A stretch of 64,000 nt of DNA from Pedobacter sp. MC2016-15 (GTDB taxonomy: Bacteria; Bacteroidota; Bacteroidia; Sphingobacteriales; Sphingobacteriaceae): positions 620,001 to 684,000 of the forward strand of contig NZ_JAPIVS010000002.1 of assembly GCF_026239695.1 (NCBI RefSeq), written 5' to 3'. How positions within the stretch are numbered: the stretch's first letter is position 1; the number at the start of each line of letters is the position of its first letter. A program made the position numbers and the translations under genes. The notes beneath the pieces are model-generated. The model saw nothing but the letters and a program-made list of their open reading frames with translations. It was not told the DNA's origin and did not search any database. Of the stretch, positions 15,250-25,277 are shown piece by piece.

Positions 15250-17571
15250 ATGAAGAATTACATACAAGCAGAAGAGTGGAATATCATAGAGGAAGGTTTT
15301 GATCCTCATTTAAATAAAATATCTGAAAGTCTTTTTAGCCTCGGCAACGGGCGCATGGGACAACGTGCCAACTTTGAAGAAAGTTACAGCGGCGAAACAC
15401 TACAGGGAAATTATGTGGCGGGGGTTTATTATCCTGACAAGACAAGGGTTGGCTGGTGGAAAAACGGCTATCCTGAATACTTTGCCAAGGTGCTCAATGC
15501 TGCCAACTGGATGGGTCTTCAGATCCACCTTGATGGCGAGGAGCTGGATTTACATGCCTGCAAGCTGAGAGATTTCAAACGTATCCTGAACATGAAGGAA
15601 GGTTACCTGCAACGCAGTTTTACCGCAGAGCTGGCTTCAGGAAAGCAAATCAGTGTTAAGGCACAACGTTTCTTCAGCATCGCAAATGATGAGGTTGCTG
15701 CATTACATTACCAGCTGACAGCACTTAATTTCTCCGGAAAGCTGGAACTGAGTTCTTTCATTGACGGCGATGTTAAAAACCAGGATTCCAATTATGATGA
15801 GAAGTTCTGGGATGAGGTAAGCAGAACGCAGGATGATAGTGGTTCGTTCCTGACGATGCGCACAAGGAAGACGGAATTCGAAGTGGTTACGGGCGTAAAA
15901 ACTCTGGTATATGTAAAAGCTGACCAGATCGCGCTTAAAGCAGATGCTGACGTGAAAGATAAATATCTTGCGGAGAAGGCATCTTTTGATATCACACTTG
16001 ATACTCCTGTTGATATTTATAAAATAGCGACTAACCTTTCTTCACAGAACTATGAACCTGCAGCCTTAACAGCTACAGCAAAATCTGTGCTGGAGGCGGC
16101 TGTACTAAAAGGATTTAAAACCTTGCTTGAAGAACAGGCTGCTGCATGGGCAACAAAATGGGAAGAAGGTGATATTATCATTGAAGGGGATGTTGCAGCA
16201 CAGCAGGCGATCCGCTTTAATATTTTCCAGCTGAACCAAACTTATACAGGCAAGGATGCGCGTTTAAATATCGGCCCTAAAGGTTTCACCGGTGAGAAAT
16301 ACGGTGGCTCCACCTACTGGGATACGGAAGCATATTGTATTCCGTTCTACTTGTCTACAGCTCCGCAGGAAGTTTCAAAAAACCTCCTGGTATATCGCTA
16401 TAAACACCTGGAAAAGGCCATTGAGAATGCTGAGAAGCTTGGGTTCGATAAGGGTGCGGCGCTGTATCCGATGGTGACGATGAATGGTGAAGAATGCCAT
16501 AACGAATGGGAGATCACTTTCGAAGAGATCCACCGTAACGGAGCTATCGCCTTTGCGATCTTTAACTATATCCGCTATACGGGCGACCAAAGTTACCTGG
16601 CTGAATACGGACTGGAGGTGCTGATCGGCATTGCCAGATTCTGGAAACAAAGGGTAAACTGGAGTGAAGCCAGACAGCAGTATGTGATGCTGGGAGTAAC
16701 GGGACCAAATGAATATGAGAACAACGTAAACAATAACTGGTATACGAATACGCTGGCGGCATGGTGTCTGGATTATGCGATGGAAGCTGCGGAGATTGTT
16801 AAGGCGGAAAACGCTGCAAGATACCAGGAGATCGTAACGAAAACTTCGCTCGACGAGTCGCAGGAGTTTGCCGACTGGAAAAGGGTATCTGAGCATATCT
16901 ATCTTCCATATGATGAGGAAAAGGGAATATTCCTGCAGCAGGACGGCTTCCTGGATAAGGAACAAACGCTGGTAAGTGAACTGCCTGCATCACAACGCCC
17001 GATCAATCAGAAATGGAGCTGGGACAGGATACTGCGTTCATGTTTTATCAAACAGGCGGATGTACTGCAGGGGATGTATTTCTTTGAGGATAACTATGAC
17101 ATCGAATCGCTGCGCCGCAATTTTGATTTCTATGAATCACGTACGGTACACGAAAGTTCTTTGTCGCCTTGTGTACACAGCATCCTGGCAGCAAAGCTGA
17201 ATGATGGTGCAAAAGCGTATGAGTTTTACCTGCGTACTTCGCGTCTGGATCTTGATGATTATAACAATGATACGGAAGACGGTCTGCACATCACATCGAT
17301 GGCGGGTACATGGATGAGCATTGTAGAAGGTTTCGGAGGTATGCGTGTGCGCAATAACCAGCTTTCATTCAGTCCTTTCCTGCCGGAAGAATGGCAGTCT
17401 TTTGCTTTTAAAATTGGCTTCCGTGGTGTGCAGCTGCAAATAAAAGTGACACGTGAGGAGATTACTATCGTGAATCCTGCAGAAACATTAATGGACATTA
17501 ATATCTTTAACCAATTGCACAGTGTGCCGGCAGGTGAAACGGTAATCGCTTATAAAGGGTTGACCGTATGA
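15250..17571 (+). CDS. GH65 maltose phosphorylase
   Basis: A 773-residue cytoplasmic enzyme with the GH65 order: N-terminal beta-sandwich (to about 270), helical linker, (alpha/alpha)6 barrel and small C-terminal beta domain. The general acid E488 lies in GVTGPNEYENNVNNNWYTN, the GH65 active-site motif. The KWSWDRILRSCF segment and a conserved HESSLSPCVHS phosphate-binding loop follow. It cleaves maltose with inorganic phosphate into glucose and beta-glucose 1-phosphate. GH65 also includes trehalose and kojibiose phosphorylases; maltose is preferred because two amylase genes flank it, but this is inference. Its stop overlaps the next gene's ATG (ATGA). Confidence 0.9.
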   Translation: MKNYIQAEEWNIIEEGFDPHLNKISESLFSLGNGRMGQRANFEESYSGETLQGNYVAGVYYPDKTRVGWWKNGYPEYFAKVLNAANWMGLQIHLDGEELDLHACKLRDFKRILNMKEGYLQRSFTAELASGKQISVKAQRFFSIANDEVAALHYQLTALNFSGKLELSSFIDGDVKNQDSNYDEKFWDEVSRTQDDSGSFLTMRTRKTEFEVVTGVKTLVYVKADQIALKADADVKDKYLAEKASFDITLDTPVDIYKIATNLSSQNYEPAALTATAKSVLEAAVLKGFKTLLEEQAAAWATKWEEGDIIIEGDVAAQQAIRFNIFQLNQTYTGKDARLNIGPKGFTGEKYGGSTYWDTEAYCIPFYLSTAPQEVSKNLLVYRYKHLEKAIENAEKLGFDKGAALYPMVTMNGEECHNEWEITFEEIHRNGAIAFAIFNYIRYTGDQSYLAEYGLEVLIGIARFWKQRVNWSEARQQYVMLGVTGPNEYENNVNNNWYTNTLAAWCLDYAMEAAEIVKAENAARYQEIVTKTSLDESQEFADWKRVSEHIYLPYDEEKGIFLQQDGFLDKEQTLVSELPASQRPINQKWSWDRILRSCFIKQADVLQGMYFFEDNYDIESLRRNFDFYESRTVHESSLSPCVHSILAAKLNDGAKAYEFYLRTSRLDLDDYNNDTEDGLHITSMAGTWMSIVEGFGGMRVRNNQLSFSPFLPEEWQSFAFKIGFRGVQLQIKVTREEITIVNPAETLMDINIFNQLHSVPAGETVIAYKGLTV

Positions 17572-19328
17572 TGAGCTCTTGCCGCACGGCTGTCTTAATG
17601 ACTTTACTGGTTACAGGAATTATGGATGCAGGTATGGCACAGAACAAGAATAACAAGCTAATGATCTATCAGCTTTTGCCAAGGTTGTTTGGCAATAAGC
17701 AGCAGAATAATGTTCCTTACGGAACGATTGAACAGAATGGCAGTGGTAAGTTTGCTGACATAGATAACCGCGCACTGGAGGGTATCCATGAACTGGGAAC
17801 TACACATGTGTGGTATACAGGGCTGATCGCTCATGGAACGCTGACGGATTACAGCAGCGCGGGGCTGCCTGCAAACAATGCCAATGTGGTGAAGGGTAGG
17901 GCAGGCTCTCCTTATGCGGTGAGAGACTACTATGATATAGACCCCGATCTGGCTACGGATGTGAAAAACCGTATGGCAGAATTTGAGGCGCTGGTAAAAA
18001 GGACACATGACAAGGGCATGAAGGTGATTATCGACTTTGTGCCTAATCACGTAGCGCGTGAGTACAAATCGCGCATGAAGCCCGCCGGTGTAAAAGACTT
18101 TGGCGAGGCTGATGATGTGAACCTGGCTTTTGGGGCTTCGAATGATTACTATTACGTTCCGGGGAAGGACTTTGTGGTTCCTGCCGCAAAATCTCATGAA
18201 CAAACGCCACTCAGCGCTTTGCAGCAAAAATATTATAAGGAATCACCGGCCAAAGCCACGGGTAATAACGTGTTTTCTGAGCGGCCCTCAGTGGACGACT
18301 GGTATGAGACGGTGAAGCTGAACTACGGCATAGATTACCTGGACCACGAGAAACAACATTTTGATCCTACTCCGGGAGTGTGGACGAAAATGCGCGATAT
18401 CCTGGTGTTCTGGACAAATAAAGGGGTAGATGGTTTCCGCTGTGATATGGCGGAAATGGTACCGCTGGCCTTCTGGAACTGGGTGATCCCTGAAGTGAAG
18501 AAGGTGAATCCTGACCTTGTATTTATTGGGGAAGCCTATGATCCTTCAAAGTATGAGTCTTTCCTGACAACGGGTAAGTTTGATTACCTGTATGATAAGG
18601 TGGGCTTATATGACGGACTAAAAAGGCTGATCAGAAGTGAGGAACATGCGGATGTTAATGATATCCGCAGGGTGTGGCAACATGAAAGCGCGGGCTTTGG
18701 CGACAAAATGCTGCGTTTCCTTGAAAACCACGATGAAGAACGGATTGCCTCAAATGGTTTTGTTGGAAGAGCCGAACTGGCACTGCCGGCAATGGTGGTG
18801 TCTGCAACTTTATCCGGCGGTCCGGTAATGACTTATTTTGGTCAGGAGGTGGGTGAGCCTGCCAGGGCTGCAGAGGGTTTTGGCGGCGATGATAACCGCA
18901 CTTCGATATTTGATTACTGGGGCGTACCTGAGCACCAGAAATGGATGAACAACGGCGCCTTTGATGGCGGCGGACTGGGCACCGAACAAAAGGCGCTGCG
19001 GGATTACTATGTAAAACTGCTGCAGTTTGCCGGTAAGTCTGAAGCCATTGCCCATGGCAAGCTCTGGGAAATTCCTGTTGCCGGTAATATGAACAAAAGG
19101 ATGTACGGATATGTGCGCTATACGGCTATGCAGCGCCTGCTCATCCTGGTCAACTTTGACCGTCATTACAGGATGGAATGCAACCTGCAGATCCCTGCGG
19201 AAATATTGCAGGGCAACGCTGTTGGCACTGTACGCGATCAGTTGTCCGACTTAACTATAAACGATATCAGGGAGAATACGATACCTGTATGGGTATTGCC
19301 AATGACCGCACAGGTCCTGGCTTTCTAA
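17568..19328 (+). CDS. Second secreted GH13 alpha-amylase
   Basis: A 586-residue protein starting in the four-base ATGA overlap with the phosphorylase gene; a second ATG follows at 17571. An N-terminal hydrophobic stretch ending MAQ looks like a signal peptide. GH13 catalytic residues are D293 in GFRCDMAEM, E322 in FIGEAYDP and D389 in FLENHDEERI, with the IDFVPNHVAREY motif for region I. It lacks the N-terminal cyclomaltodextrinase domain of the first GH13 in this operon, so the two probably cut different substrates or bonds. Product specificity cannot be read from the sequence. Confidence 0.9.
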   Translation: MMSSCRTAVLMTLLVTGIMDAGMAQNKNNKLMIYQLLPRLFGNKQQNNVPYGTIEQNGSGKFADIDNRALEGIHELGTTHVWYTGLIAHGTLTDYSSAGLPANNANVVKGRAGSPYAVRDYYDIDPDLATDVKNRMAEFEALVKRTHDKGMKVIIDFVPNHVAREYKSRMKPAGVKDFGEADDVNLAFGASNDYYYVPGKDFVVPAAKSHEQTPLSALQQKYYKESPAKATGNNVFSERPSVDDWYETVKLNYGIDYLDHEKQHFDPTPGVWTKMRDILVFWTNKGVDGFRCDMAEMVPLAFWNWVIPEVKKVNPDLVFIGEAYDPSKYESFLTTGKFDYLYDKVGLYDGLKRLIRSEEHADVNDIRRVWQHESAGFGDKMLRFLENHDEERIASNGFVGRAELALPAMVVSATLSGGPVMTYFGQEVGEPARAAEGFGGDDNRTSIFDYWGVPEHQKWMNNGAFDGGGLGTEQKALRDYYVKLLQFAGKSEAIAHGKLWEIPVAGNMNKRMYGYVRYTAMQRLLILVNFDRHYRMECNLQIPAEILQGNAVGTVRDQLSDLTINDIRENTIPVWVLPMTAQVLAF

Positions 19329-19350
19329 GCTCCGAACCTATAAACCTGCT

Positions 19351-20700
19351 ATGGAAGAAAATAAAATTGTTGCTGTTAAACCTAAGTTGACCAACCTCCA
19401 GATCTTTAACATGAGTGCTGGATTTTTTGGTATTCAGTTTGGCTTTGCGCTGCAGAATGGCAACGCGTCGCGGATACTGCAAACTTTTGGCGCCGATGTG
19501 GAACATCTATCGCTGTTCTGGCTGGCGGCACCGCTGACGGGCATGATTGTACAACCTATCATCGGTTACTACAGCGATAAAACCTGGAACAGGTTTGGCC
19601 GCCGCAGGCCATATTTTCTCATAGGGGCAATACTGACAGCGATGGCGCTGATCCTGATGCCCAATGCGGGTGCAATGGCAGGTTTCCTGCCGCCGATTAT
19701 CATTGGTGCAGGGATGCTGATGATCATGGATGCATCTATCAACGTGGCGATGGAGCCTTTCAGGGCTTTAGTTGGGGACAAGCTCCCTGAAGAGCAGCGA
19801 AGCTTTGGATTTTCTATGCAGACTTTCCTGATCGGTGCAGGTGCGATCTCGGGCTCATGGCTGCCCTATGTGTTTTCAGAATACCTGGGGGCATCTAAAG
19901 TAGCTGCCGCTGGTCAGGTACCACATAATGTGATTTACTCTTTTTATGCCGGGGCGGCAATCCTGCTACTTACCATCTTGTGGACGGTACTGAATACCAA
20001 GGAATATCCGCCTGAACAGATGGCGCTGTATCATGCTGCGGAACCTGAAGAAGAGGAACAGAAAGGCCTGTGGTCCATCCTTTCGGATTTTTCTAATATG
20101 CCTTTGACGATGAAACAGCTGGGACTGGTACAATTCTTCTCCTGGTTTGCACTGTTCTCTATGTGGGTATTTACTACACCTGCTATCGCACAGCATATTT
20201 ATAAAGTACTTCCCGGAGATACATCATCGGTAAAGTTTGCGGATGCTGGTAACTGGGTAGGATTTCTATTCGGGGTATATAATGGTGTTTCGGCAATCTA
20301 TGCGTTGATTCTGCCTTCTTTAGCGCGGGCAACAAGTCGTAAGATAGCGCATGCTTTTTCACTTACTGCCGGAGGAGCGGGCTTGTTATCAATTTATTTT
20401 ATCAGTAATCCGGATTACCTGATCATCTCTATGATCGGTATCGGTCTTGCCTGGGGAAGTATCCTCTCGATGCCCTATGCGATTTTGTCGGGCGCCATAC
20501 CTGCCCGGAAGATGGGGGTATATATGGGGATCTTCAATTTTTTTATCACCATGCCGCAAATTGTGAACGGTTTGTTCGGAGGGCTGATCGTGAAGCAGTT
20601 CTATCATGGCGAAGCGATTTACGCGATTGTACTGGCAGGAATATTTATGATCCTGGGGGCAATCTCAGTTCTTTATATTCAGAATGGCAAAGAGAAATAA
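19351..20700 (+). CDS. MFS sugar transporter (maltose / SLC45-like)
   Basis: A 449-residue inner-membrane permease with about 12 hydrophobic helices in two bundles separated by a charged cytoplasmic loop (HAAEPEEEEQKG, about residues 228-240). The loop after helix 2 carries SDKTWNRFGRRRPY, the major-facilitator motif A in the form seen in glycoside/SLC45-type carriers. It starts 22 bases after the second amylase gene and ends the operon. The role inferred from position is uptake of maltose from the periplasm into the cytoplasm, where the GH65 phosphorylase acts. Confidence 0.88.
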   Translation: MEENKIVAVKPKLTNLQIFNMSAGFFGIQFGFALQNGNASRILQTFGADVEHLSLFWLAAPLTGMIVQPIIGYYSDKTWNRFGRRRPYFLIGAILTAMALILMPNAGAMAGFLPPIIIGAGMLMIMDASINVAMEPFRALVGDKLPEEQRSFGFSMQTFLIGAGAISGSWLPYVFSEYLGASKVAAAGQVPHNVIYSFYAGAAILLLTILWTVLNTKEYPPEQMALYHAAEPEEEEQKGLWSILSDFSNMPLTMKQLGLVQFFSWFALFSMWVFTTPAIAQHIYKVLPGDTSSVKFADAGNWVGFLFGVYNGVSAIYALILPSLARATSRKIAHAFSLTAGGAGLLSIYFISNPDYLIISMIGIGLAWGSILSMPYAILSGAIPARKMGVYMGIFNFFITMPQIVNGLFGGLIVKQFYHGEAIYAIVLAGIFMILGAISVLYIQNGKEK

Positions 20701-20744
20701 AATGACCTTTTTTTAAATAAAATACCTATTTTTACCGCCCACTT

Positions 20745-21707
20745 ATGGAACAGATAAAAACGTCATTTGATTTTGAAAAACCTATTGCTGAATTGATGCA
20801 GCAAATTGAAAAGGTTAAACAGGTTGCTGATAAAACAAAAGTAGATATGTCTGCTACACTGATAGAGCTGGAGGAGAAATTAGCCAAAACTCAGAGCGCA
20901 CTGTACACCAATCTGACCGGCTGGCAGGAAGTTCAATTGTCACGCCACCCTGAAAGACCACAGACGCTGGATTATATCAGCATGATCTGTGACGATTTCA
21001 TTGAGCTGCATGGCGACCGCACCGTGAAAGACGATAAAGCGATTATCGGTGGCTTTGCTACCATCGCCGGACAAACGGTAATGATCATCGGACATCAGAA
21101 AGGTAAAAACACAAAGGAACGTCAGTACCGCAATTTCGGTATGGCCAATCCTGAAGGATACCGCAAAGCATTAAGACTGATGCGTCTTGCAGAAAAATTC
21201 AACAAACCAGTAATTTCATTTATCGATACCATGGGTGCTTATCCGGGTATTGAGGCCGAAGAACGCGGACAGGGCGAGGCTATTGCCAGAAACCTGCTCG
21301 AAATGTCGGTACTGAAAGTGCCTATCGTTTGCTTCATCGTTGGTGAAGGAGCATCTGGAGGTGCATTGGGTATCGGTATCGGTGATAAAGTATATATGCT
21401 TGAACATACCTGGTATTCGGTAATTTCACCTGAATCATGCTCTTCTATCCTTTGGCGCAGCTGGGATTACAAAGAGAGAGCAGCAGAGTGCTTAAAGCTG
21501 ACTTCTACTGATATGTACAAAAACCAGTTGATTGATGGCATCATTAAAGAGCCTCTGGGTGGTGCACACCAAAATCCTGCTGCCATGGGGGAAACGCTGA
21601 AAGCGCAGATCCTGGCAGACCTGAAAGAACTGGGTAAAGAGAAAACTGACAAAATGATAGCCACCCGTATTGACAAGTTTTGTTCAATGGGAGTAGTGAA
21701 TGAATAA
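20745..21707 (+). CDS. accA: Acetyl-CoA carboxylase, carboxyltransferase alpha subunit
   Basis: A 320-residue cytoplasmic subunit that, with AccD, transfers the carboxyl group from biotin to acetyl-CoA to give malonyl-CoA, the first step of fatty acid synthesis. The N-terminal helical region (to about 60) and the crotonase-like core are full length. Typical segments are [44 protein letters not shown] and [16 protein letters not shown], the oxyanion-hole glycines. Its last codons and TAA stop lie inside the left arm of a 28-bp perfect inverted repeat. It is convergent with the DUF2723 gene. Confidence 0.97.
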   Translation: MEQIKTSFDFEKPIAELMQQIEKVKQVADKTKVDMSATLIELEEKLAKTQSALYTNLTGWQEVQLSRHPERPQTLDYISMICDDFIELHGDRTVKDDKAIIGGFATIAGQTVMIIGHQKGKNTKERQYRNFGMANPEGYRKALRLMRLAEKFNKPVISFIDTMGAYPGIEAEERGQGEAIARNLLEMSVLKVPIVCFIVGEGASGGALGIGIGDKVYMLEHTWYSVISPESCSSILWRSWDYKERAAECLKLTSTDMYKNQLIDGIIKEPLGGAHQNPAAMGETLKAQILADLKELGKEKTDKMIATRIDKFCSMGVVNE

Positions 21708-21782
21708 AGTAACTCCCTGTTTCAAAGCTGTATGTTGCTGAAACGCAACATAAGGCTTTGAAACAGGGAGTTACTTTATTCA
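21701..21782. repeat. 28-bp perfect inverted repeat spanning the accA stop codon
   Basis: Bases 21701-21728 are the exact reverse complement of 21755-21782. Inside, after two unpaired positions, 21731-21738 pairs with 21745-21752 around a six-base loop, giving an almost fully paired 82-base hairpin. The accA stop is at 21705-21707 in the left arm. No T-tract follows directly. Confidence 0.93.
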
Positions 21783-21799
21783 AAAGGGAAAGTACATAA

Positions 21800-21852
21800 G
21801 GCATAAAAAAGCGGCCTGCAAATCTCAGATTTGCAGGCCGCTTTTTTATGCC
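21800..21852. terminator. Bidirectional terminator between accA and the DUF2723 gene
   Basis: A perfect 25-bp stem (21800-21824 with 21828-21852) and a three-base loop. The GC core GCGGCCTGCAAATC is flanked by six A on the left and six T on the right, so it works as a terminator read from either strand. The two genes converge here. Confidence 0.95.
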
Positions 21853-21868
21853 CTGGATTTCGCTCAGC

Positions 21869-24800
21869 CTACTCTTGAGGCTGCTGAGCGAAGTATGGTG
21901 AGAAACGCGCTTCCAGTCCCTGGAATTGTTGTGCCAGTTGCTGTGCAAGTTTGGTTTGTTTTTGCTCTGTAGCAGTTTTTACCATCTGGTTGAGGAACTG
22001 CAATCCGAGCTGAACGTTTTGTCCGCCGATGAACCTGCCTCTGCTTTGCGACACATCTGCCAGGTAGGTAAGCTCCTTCTGGATATAATCAGCCGATTTG
22101 GACATCAGTGTATTTGCAAGCTGTGCATCGCCCAGGGTGTAGAGGTTTTCTGCAAGGAAATAAGTACCCATCATAGAGCGCATGCCATAGAATTTATCAG
22201 GCATTACTTCGAAATAACGCGTAACAACCTTTTTGGCATCCTCAACTTTACCCTCTTTGATCAATCCGCTGATCGTAGTATTGAAGATGTTATTGAAGAT
22301 AGAGATATCATCAGAAGATTGTGGATCAAGATATTTCGCTTCTTTCACGTTACCCCACTTAAACTTGGTGTACATGTTGCGGTACAGCACATCAGTATTT
22401 ACCAGTTCATTTCTGCTGGCAGCAGTATCTATTTTAAGCGGCAATAAACGCATCGCCAGTCCTTCGGTGTACAAATAGTTATCCAGACCATTAAACTGAT
22501 CTGAAGGTACCGTACTTGCAAAATAAATCGGTCTCTTCCAGTTGTTGTTGGCAAGGATATCCAGCATCGCCAGTGTACCTTTGGTAACGTAACCTTTATT
22601 GAAGGTCCATTGCATTACCGGGGTAATCCTGGCAGAATCTGCCGCACTAACGGTTCCTGTTTTTACCACTTCTTCAGGATTGATTGTCATCTTGAAGTTT
22701 TTGGTAGGTATAAAGTTTTCCTTGGTTCCGTTCTGCAAAGGAATTTTGTCAGCATCATCATCAGACAGCAGGACATCCAGGATGTTTTTTAATTCTACAG
22801 AACCCGCAATTTTATAATCCTGGTAGTACATTACATCTCTTACACCCTGTACATATTGCGAAGGTTTCATGCTGATCGGAAGTGGCTCAGACTCATTTTG
22901 CTTGCGCTTCATGCCGTCGATGTACCAGTCTGTATCAAATAAGCTCAGGTTTACCAGACGTACATCAGGTCTTACATTTTCAACTTCCTGAATATACCAT
23001 AAAGGGTAGGTGTCGTTATCACCATAGGTGAACAGGATCGCATTAGGAGCACATGACTCCAGGTAATCCACTGCGATATCGTGTGCTACCATTTTTGAAG
23101 AACGGTCGTGATCATCCCAACCCTGTGCGCCCATAATTACCGGAGCGCCCAGCAGACAGATCACTGTGGCAATGATAGCGCCATTTTGCGCATTGATCTT
23201 ATTGAATACCCAGTCCCTGATGGCGAAGACACCAAAGCCTATCCAGATTGCAAAGGCGTAGAATGAGCCTGCATAGGCATAGTCCCTTTCTCTTGGCTCC
23301 AATGGTTTCTGGTTAAGGTAAAGCACAATGGCCAGACCTGTAAAGAAGAAGAGCAGACCTACAATACCAGCGTCTTTCTGGTTACGTTTGAAGTGCCATA
23401 TTGCTCCCATCAGACCAATGATCAGCGGAAGGAAGAAAAAGCGGTTGTAAGCTTTGTTGTCCACGATAGAAGGAGGGAGGTGCGACTGGTCGCCCAGCAT
23501 CATCGCATCAATAGGTTTAACCCCGCTCAGGAACTGACCCTGATAAATACCTGCACCCTGATCATCATTCTGGCGACCCACAAAGTTCCACATGAAGTAA
23601 CGCATGTACATGTTGCCGATCTGGTATTTGAACAGGTAGTTGATGTTATCAATGAGACCCGGGAAATGACTGTCGTCAAAACCCATCAGGCTTTTGTATT
23701 CATTTACGTGTCTCTGCTCATCACTGTACATCCTTGGGAAAGGTGTAGTTCTGTCATATTCGTAATCCGTTTTTTTACCGGCTACTTCATATTTGGTATC
23801 TCCTTTTCTGTAAATGTTTTTACCCTCTTTAAGGCTGACTTTCTCAGAGTTGTAGTTAGGGCCGAAAAGTAATGGCCTGTCTCCGTATTGTTCCCTGTTC
23901 AGGTAGCTCAGGAATGAGAATGCATTATCAGGATTACTGTTGTTTAAGTTTGGATTCGCTTTAGCCCTGATGATGATCATGGCAAACGAGCAGTAACCAA
24001 AAACAATCAGAACTGTTGACAGTAATGCAAGGTTTAAGATTTTATGCTGTGTTTTGATCGAATAACGGATACCCCATACAAAACCGGCGATCAGCAGGAT
24101 GGCGAAGAAGATCACCCCTGTACCAAAGCCCATACCCAGCGTATTCACAAAGAACAGGTCGAAATAGGCACCAAAGGAAACTACATATTGAATGATACCA
24201 TATTGAACAAAGGCCAGGATCAGGATACCAACAGCGAAGGTTTTGAATACACCCATGTTGGTTGGATTTTTTTCCTTCTTGAAATAGTATACAAAGGCAA
24301 TTGCCGGAATAGTTAATAAGTTGAGTAAGTGGATACCGATGGATAATCCCATGATATAGGCAATGAACAGCAACCACCTGTCGGCACGCGGCTCATCAGC
24401 TACGGCTTCCCATTTCAGGATGCCCCAGAATACAATAGCGGTAAACAGGGAGGATAGTGCATATACCTCAGACTCTACTGCCGAAAACCAGAAACTGTCA
24501 GAGAAGGTATAAGCGAGGGCACCTACGGCACCTGCACCCATGATCATCACCATATCACCCAGGGTCAGATCTTCGTTGCGTTTCGGGATCATCTTTTTGG
24601 CGAGTGCCGTAATGGTCCAGAACAGGAACAATATAGTTGCTGCACTTGCCATAGCCGAGCCTATGTTCATGAAGTAGGCAATTTTCTGGGTATCACCAAA
24701 GGCAAATATCGAAAAGAAGCGTTGAATCATTAAGAACAATGGAGCACCTGGCTGGTGCACTACCTGCATTTTAAAGGCAGATGCTATAAACTCACCGCAG

Positions 24801-24901
24801 TCCCAGAAACTTACTGAGGGTTCCAGCGTGAGTATATAGGTAAAGCTGGCAATGATGAAACAGAGCCATCCTGTAATGTTATTAATTTTTGAGTAGTTCA
24901 T
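21869..24901 (-). CDS. DUF2723 multi-pass membrane protein (GT-C-like)
   Basis: A 1010-residue inner-membrane protein. The first about 250 residues hold many hydrophobic helices and the first extracytoplasmic loop contains EPSVSFWDCGEFIASAFKMQ; an acidic pair in this loop resembles GT-C glycosyltransferases that use lipid-linked sugars. More helices follow to about residue 600, then a soluble C-terminal region (about 640-1010) with helical, possibly TPR-like text near residues 870-960. DUF2723 proteins occur in Bacteroidetes, and a role in protein or lipid glycosylation has been suggested from fold similarity; no function is proven by this sequence. It is transcribed alone, against accA, ending at a shared terminator. 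Confidence 0.85.
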   Translation of the reverse strand: MNYSKINNITGWLCFIIASFTYILTLEPSVSFWDCGEFIASAFKMQVVHQPGAPLFLMIQRFFSIFAFGDTQKIAYFMNIGSAMASAATILFLFWTITALAKKMIPKRNEDLTLGDMVMIMGAGAVGALAYTFSDSFWFSAVESEVYALSSLFTAIVFWGILKWEAVADEPRADRWLLFIAYIMGLSIGIHLLNLLTIPAIAFVYYFKKEKNPTNMGVFKTFAVGILILAFVQYGIIQYVVSFGAYFDLFFVNTLGMGFGTGVIFFAILLIAGFVWGIRYSIKTQHKILNLALLSTVLIVFGYCSFAMIIIRAKANPNLNNSNPDNAFSFLSYLNREQYGDRPLLFGPNYNSEKVSLKEGKNIYRKGDTKYEVAGKKTDYEYDRTTPFPRMYSDEQRHVNEYKSLMGFDDSHFPGLIDNINYLFKYQIGNMYMRYFMWNFVGRQNDDQGAGIYQGQFLSGVKPIDAMMLGDQSHLPPSIVDNKAYNRFFFLPLIIGLMGAIWHFKRNQKDAGIVGLLFFFTGLAIVLYLNQKPLEPRERDYAYAGSFYAFAIWIGFGVFAIRDWVFNKINAQNGAIIATVICLLGAPVIMGAQGWDDHDRSSKMVAHDIAVDYLESCAPNAILFTYGDNDTYPLWYIQEVENVRPDVRLVNLSLFDTDWYIDGMKRKQNESEPLPISMKPSQYVQGVRDVMYYQDYKIAGSVELKNILDVLLSDDDADKIPLQNGTKENFIPTKNFKMTINPEEVVKTGTVSAADSARITPVMQWTFNKGYVTKGTLAMLDILANNNWKRPIYFASTVPSDQFNGLDNYLYTEGLAMRLLPLKIDTAASRNELVNTDVLYRNMYTKFKWGNVKEAKYLDPQSSDDISIFNNIFNTTISGLIKEGKVEDAKKVVTRYFEVMPDKFYGMRSMMGTYFLAENLYTLGDAQLANTLMSKSADYIQKELTYLADVSQSRGRFIGGQNVQLGLQFLNQMVKTATEQKQTKLAQQLAQQFQGLEARFSPYFAQQPQE

Positions 24902-25059
24902 TTTGTAATTGATATATAAATTTGGCTATAAAAATGCAGCCGAAAATAATCAATAAGATTGACATAAGTACATAGATAATTATAGTTTAACAAAAAATAA
25001 CGCCTTAAATGGCCTCAGGACGCGTTTTTATAATTATTTTCAATTATTTTTGCAGAGGA
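24902..25059. other. AT-rich spacer before the tRNA-Gln promoter
   Basis: The 158 bases between the DUF2723 start and the tRNA promoter are AT-rich, hold no credible gene, and show no convincing hairpin or TAnnTTTG box for the minus-strand gene. Confidence 0.5.
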
Positions 25060-25090
25060 TTTGCAAATATGAAAAATCTGCGTAGATTTG
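25060..25090 (+). promoter_or_regulatory. Promoter of tRNA-Gln
   Basis: TTTG at 25060-25063 and TAGATTTG at 25083-25090 are separated by 19 bases, a full match to the Bacteroidetes -33/-7 consensus, 42 bases before the tRNA. Confidence 0.7.
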
Positions 25091-25132
25091 CATTCCAATT
25101 CAGAACAACCCACGGTTAATCTGAAGGGAGAT

Positions 25133-25203
25133 TGCCCGATAGTATAAAGGTAGTACAACGGTTTTTGGTACCGTTTGTCTAGGTTCGAATCCTGGTCGGG
25201 CAA
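25133..25203 (+). tRNA. tRNA-Gln (anticodon UUG)
   Basis: A complete cloverleaf: acceptor stem TGCCCGA/TCGGGCA (25133-25139 with 25196-25202), D-arm with AAAGGTA, anticodon stem ACGGT/ACCGT around the seven-base loop TTTTGGT with anticodon TTG at 25165-25167, four-base variable loop, T-arm with TTCGAAT, discriminator A at 25203. The CCA end is not encoded. It reads glutamine codons CAA and, by wobble, CAG. Confidence 0.95.
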
Positions 25204-25213
25204 CTAAACATAT

Positions 25214-25251
25214 TCGGATTGTGAGGTAAAATACGCAATCCGATTTTTTTT
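25214..25251 (+). terminator. Terminator after tRNA-Gln
   Basis: TCGGATTGTG (25214-25223) pairs with CGCAATCCGA (25234-25243), with one G-U pair, followed by eight T residues. It lies 10 bases after the tRNA. Confidence 0.85.
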
Positions 25252-25277
25252 AACCCAGTGTTGATACCCGTCTAATC

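Noticed and set aside
15365-15568. 67-codon frame inside the maltose phosphorylase gene
   Set aside because: Out-of-frame overlap with a confident enzyme gene and no family-like features.
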